A DNA stretch of 44,319 nt from Clostridiales bacterium (GTDB lineage Bacteria; Bacillota; Clostridia; Lachnospirales; Anaerotignaceae). The stretch is taken from assembly GCA_018364635.1 (NCBI GenBank), contig JAGZLR010000012.1, forward strand, positions 1 to 44,319, in the 5' to 3' direction. The notes below the pieces were generated by a model. That model did no database searches, was not told the origin of the DNA, and was given only the letters and a program-made list of their open reading frames with translations. The translations under genes were made by a program, and so were the position numbers. Positions 41,783-44,319 of the stretch are shown piece by piece; within the stretch, counting starts at the first letter, position 1, and the number at the start of each line of letters is the position of its first letter.

Positions 41783-42145
41783 ATGCAGACAATCAGCATT
41801 CGCGGTGCAGTCACCGCGCAGAATACAAAAGAAGATATTTTGTCAAAAACAGAACAGCTGCTGGAAGAAATCATAGAGAAAAATAAAATTGATATCAGAG
41901 ATATTGAGTCTATTTTGTTTACAGCAACAAAAGATTTAGATCAAGTCTACCCTGCTGTTGCGGCGAGAAACTTGGGCATTGTCCATGCCTCTTTGATGTG
42001 TGTCCAGGAATTATTTGTGGAAGGCAGTTTGGATCACTGCATTAGACTTAGCTTGCGGGTGCTGTCTACACGGACGCAAAAGGATGCAGTTCATGTATAT
42101 TTAGGTGAGGCGAAAAAACTGCGTCCAGACTTAAATCAGCAGTAG
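41783..42145 (+). CDS. aroH: Chorismate mutase, AroH class
   Basis: Chorismate mutase of the monofunctional, trimeric AroH fold converts chorismate to prephenate, the step leading to phenylalanine and tyrosine. It is 120 residues, the normal size. It opens with MQTISIRGAVTAQNT, in which R7 is a conserved active-site arginine. TATKDLDQVYPAVAAR and CMCVQELFVEG-like helices follow, and the tail holds SLRVLSTRTQKDAVHVYL. GAAAGGGAG upstream supports the ATG at 41783; the frame is open further upstream in the preceding gene, but that part is a shadow. No other aromatic-pathway genes are adjacent. Confidence 0.93.
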   Translation: MQTISIRGAVTAQNTKEDILSKTEQLLEEIIEKNKIDIRDIESILFTATKDLDQVYPAVAARNLGIVHASLMCVQELFVEGSLDHCIRLSLRVLSTRTQKDAVHVYLGEAKKLRPDLNQQ

Positions 42146-42158
42146 GAGGCGAAGAGGG

Positions 42159-42836
42159 ATGGATAAGTATGCAGTTGCTATTGATGGTCCGGCAGGCAGC
42201 GGGAAAAGCACCATTGCAAAATTACTAAGTGAGCGACTGGGAATCCTTTATGTAGATACAGGGGCAATGTACCGTGCAGTAGGGTTATATTGTCTGGAAC
42301 ACGGTATTGATCCTGCAAATGAGGAGGCAGTCAACACAGCATTAAGTCAGATACAGCTCAATCTTTGTCAAGAGGATGGGAAGCAGCAGATTTATCTCAA
42401 CGGCGAAAATGTATCCAAAAAAATTCGTACACCTCAGGCGGGAAAGGCATCATCCCAAGTAGCTGCTTATGGCAATGTCCGCAGCCGGTTAGTGGAAATG
42501 CAGCGGGAGATAGCAAAAAAGTCCTCTGTAGTTATGGATGGACGGGATATTGGAACTAATGTGCTGCCACAGGCGGAATATAAGTTTTATTTAAATGCAT
42601 CTGTAGAAGAACGGGCGAAACGCAGATGTCGCGATTTTGATGCCGCAAAGGTGCCATACGTCTATGAAGACGTTTTTCATCAGATCAAAGAACGGGATTA
42701 TAACGATATACATAGGACTTTGAATCCTCTAAAGAAAGCCGATGACGCAATTGAAGTAGATACCACAGGAAACACGCCAGAAAAGACGCTGGAAATGATT
42801 CTTTCGATGATGACAGACAGAAAAGAGGAAGATTGA
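42159..42836 (+). CDS. cmk: Cytidylate kinase
   Basis: CMP/dCMP kinase phosphorylates CMP and dCMP with ATP, feeding CTP and dCTP pools. It is 225 residues. Motifs are the P-loop VAIDGPAGSGKSTIAKLL, VDTGAMYRAVGL near residue 32, GKASSQVA near 97, VMDGRDIGTNVLP near residue 125, and the lid ERAKRRCRDFD near residue 150. AGTAGGAGG lies upstream of the ATG. The ispH start overlaps its stop (TGATG), implying coupled translation. In many Firmicutes cmk and rpsA are neighbours, as here through the fused gene. Confidence 0.97.
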   Translation: MDKYAVAIDGPAGSGKSTIAKLLSERLGILYVDTGAMYRAVGLYCLEHGIDPANEEAVNTALSQIQLNLCQEDGKQQIYLNGENVSKKIRTPQAGKASSQVAAYGNVRSRLVEMQREIAKKSSVVMDGRDIGTNVLPQAEYKFYLNASVEERAKRRCRDFDAAKVPYVYEDVFHQIKERDYNDIHRTLNPLKKADDAIEVDTTGNTPEKTLEMILSMMTDRKEED

Positions 42837-44319
42837 TGGAAATTTTACTTGCAAAATCAGCGGGATTTTGTTTTGGTGTTAACCGCGCCATTGAAGCCTG
42901 CTATCAACAGATACAGAAAGGAAAGACGTATACTTTAGGCCCTTTAATCCATAATAAAGAAGTCAATGCAGATTTACAGCAAAAGGGCGTCATTCGTATT
43001 GACGATCTTTCTGAGGCGAAAGATGGCACAGTGGTAATTCGTTCCCATGGTGTTGGAAAAGAAGTCTATGATGAGCTGAAACGGCGGGGGCTGGAGTATA
43101 TTGATGGAACCTGTCCTTTTGTCAAAAAAATCCATGAGATTGTACGACAAAACTACGAGGCCGGCCGCTGTATTATCATTATTGGAAGCGGGGAGCATCC
43201 AGAAGTACAAGGAATTAATGGTTGGTGTGAACACAAAGCGGTGATCATCGGAAGCCCTGAGGAAGCAGAGGAAGTGTCTCTGGAAGAAGGGGCGTATGCA
43301 GTTGTTGTGCAGACAACCTTTCGTCAATCGAAATTTGATGAAATAATTCACATATTGAAAAATCGCGGTCTCTGTGCAGAAATTCACAATACAATCTGTT
43401 CTGCTACCAGTGTTAGACAGACAGAAGCGATAGAACTGTCTAAAAAAGTAGATAAAATGTTGATCATAGGCGACAAAAGTAGCTCAAATACGCAGAAATT
43501 ATTTGAAATTTGTAAAAAAAATTGCCAGAATTCTTACTATATTGAAACAATTCATGATTTAGTGTTGAATATTTTCGATTCTAATGATAAAATTGGTATA
43601 ACTGCTGGTGCGTCCACACCGCCGGCGATAATAAAGGAGGTAATTAGTAGGATGAGCGAAACACAGAGCAATGCAATTAAAAATGAGGAGAACGGAGAAC
43701 TTTCATTCCAGGAAATGCTGGATCAGTCTCTGGTTACTTTACATACAGGTGATATTGTAACTGGAACAGTTATCCAGGTTACAAACGAAGAAGTATCTGT
43801 GAACCTGGGATACAAATCTGATGGAATTATCCCAAGAGGAGAATTCAGCAGCGACCCAAATGTAAATCCAAGTCAGGTACTTCAGCCAAACGATAAAATT
43901 GAAGTTTTTGTTGTACGTGTCAACGATGGTGACGGAAATGTCCTTCTTTCTAAAAAACGTCTGGAATCTATGAAAGGTATGGATGAAATCGAAAAAGCCT
44001 TTGAAGAGAAAGCACCAGTGACAGGCAAAGTGACAGACGTAGTAAAAGGCGGCGTCATCGTTATGGTTAATGGAATTCGTGTATTTATTCCATCCTCTCA
44101 GATTTCCAAAAAGTATGTAGAAGATTTAAGTATTTATAAAGGCCAGGAGCTTACATTCAATATTATTGAGCTGGATAAGACAAAACGCCGTATCATTGGC
44201 GGACGTAAAGCGCTGATCGAAAAAGAGATGGCAGAGAAGAAAGCTGTTTTATTTGACAAAATGGTTGCAGGTACAAAAGTGACAGGCAAAGTAAGCAGAC
44301 TTACAGACTTCGGTGCTTT
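42836..44319 (+). CDS. ispH-rpsA: Bifunctional IspH / ribosomal protein S1 fusion, 3'-truncated by the window
   Basis: The N-terminal 272 residues are 4-hydroxy-3-methylbut-2-enyl diphosphate reductase (IspH), the iron-sulfur enzyme ending the MEP isoprenoid route. Its cluster cysteines are C12 (GFCFGV), C93 (GTCPFVKK) and C188 (NTICSAT), with SSNT near 216-219 and TAGASTPP at 256-263. Without a stop codon the frame continues from ISR into M273, the start of ribosomal protein S1. OB repeats begin near residues 303 (TGDIVTGTVIQV) and 387 (VTGKVTDVVKGGVI), and a third starts near 480. Fusions of this kind are known in Clostridia. The frame is confirmed open from 42836 to the window end. AAAGGAGG at 43633-43640 could also allow internal starts at 43652. 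Confidence 0.96.
   Translation, partial: MEILLAKSAGFCFGVNRAIEACYQQIQKGKTYTLGPLIHNKEVNADLQQKGVIRIDDLSEAKDGTVVIRSHGVGKEVYDELKRRGLEYIDGTCPFVKKIHEIVRQNYEAGRCIIIIGSGEHPEVQGINGWCEHKAVIIGSPEEAEEVSLEEGAYAVVVQTTFRQSKFDEIIHILKNRGLCAEIHNTICSATSVRQTEAIELSKKVDKMLIIGDKSSSNTQKLFEICKKNCQNSYYIETIHDLVLNIFDSNDKIGITAGASTPPAIIKEVISRMSETQSNAIKNEENGELSFQEMLDQSLVTLHTGDIVTGTVIQVTNEEVSVNLGYKSDGIIPRGEFSSDPNVNPSQVLQPNDKIEVFVVRVNDGDGNVLLSKKRLESMKGMDEIEKAFEEKAPVTGKVTDVVKGGVIVMVNGIRVFIPSSQISKKYVEDLSIYKGQELTFNIIELDKTKRRIIGGRKALIEKEMAEKKAVLFDKMVAGTKVTGKVSRLTDFGA

Overview
The window looks like a chromosomal segment of a strictly Gram-positive, probably anaerobic member of the Clostridia (Lachnospirales-like). The grounds are an in-frame IspH-ribosomal protein S1 fusion, a Firmicutes-type lexA/yneA SOS divergon, a full mraZ-to-ftsW cell-wall cluster carrying two PASTA penicillin-binding proteins, a valS T-box, a rubrerythrin, strong GGAGG ribosome sites and moderately AT-rich DNA. 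MurE carries the DNPR motif of meso-diaminopimelate enzymes. Species cannot be assigned from this sequence alone. I see no rRNA, tRNA, CRISPR array, insertion sequence or prophage.

Layout. 1-2777: 3' part of addA (recombinational repair), convergent with nadE (minus). 4867-5936: lexA (minus) and a yneA-like LysM division inhibitor (plus) diverge around two LexA boxes, so DNA damage is tied to division arrest. 6037-9443: the M16-like pair yfmF/yfmH and lgt. 9602-22362: division and peptidoglycan cluster mraZ-rsmH-ftsL-PBP / SpoVD-like PBP-murE-murF-mraY-murD-ftsW, with a three- to four-box MraZ operator at the transcription start and a terminator between the two PBPs. 22367-25344: T-box and valS. 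25423-28575: an N-formylglutamate amidohydrolase-like gene facing a two-gene minus operon of unknown function (DUF1835-type protein plus a 510-residue acidic protein). 28702-30582: cobO-type adenosyltransferase, rubrerythrin, sfsA.

30583-34210 is the least understood part: a 240-nt spacer, a near-consensus promoter, a structured leader of about 190 nt with alternative pairings, then five genes. Four of them match no family I can name, and one has a MogA/CinA-like fold without molybdenum cofactor genes nearby. They run into an M19 dipeptidase and, behind its own promoter, a class I aminotransferase, which hints at amino-acid or peptide metabolism but does not prove it.

36582-44319: DacF-type carboxypeptidase and rluB, a membrane-anchored XRE regulator with an SdpI-like tail, then a tightly packed operon of a histidine phosphatase, a BaiN/HI0933-type flavoprotein, aroH, cmk and the ispH-rpsA fusion, which runs off the window end.

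Start codons were moved from the longest open frame wherever a Shine-Dalgarno site clearly favours an internal start. This is stated in each entry.
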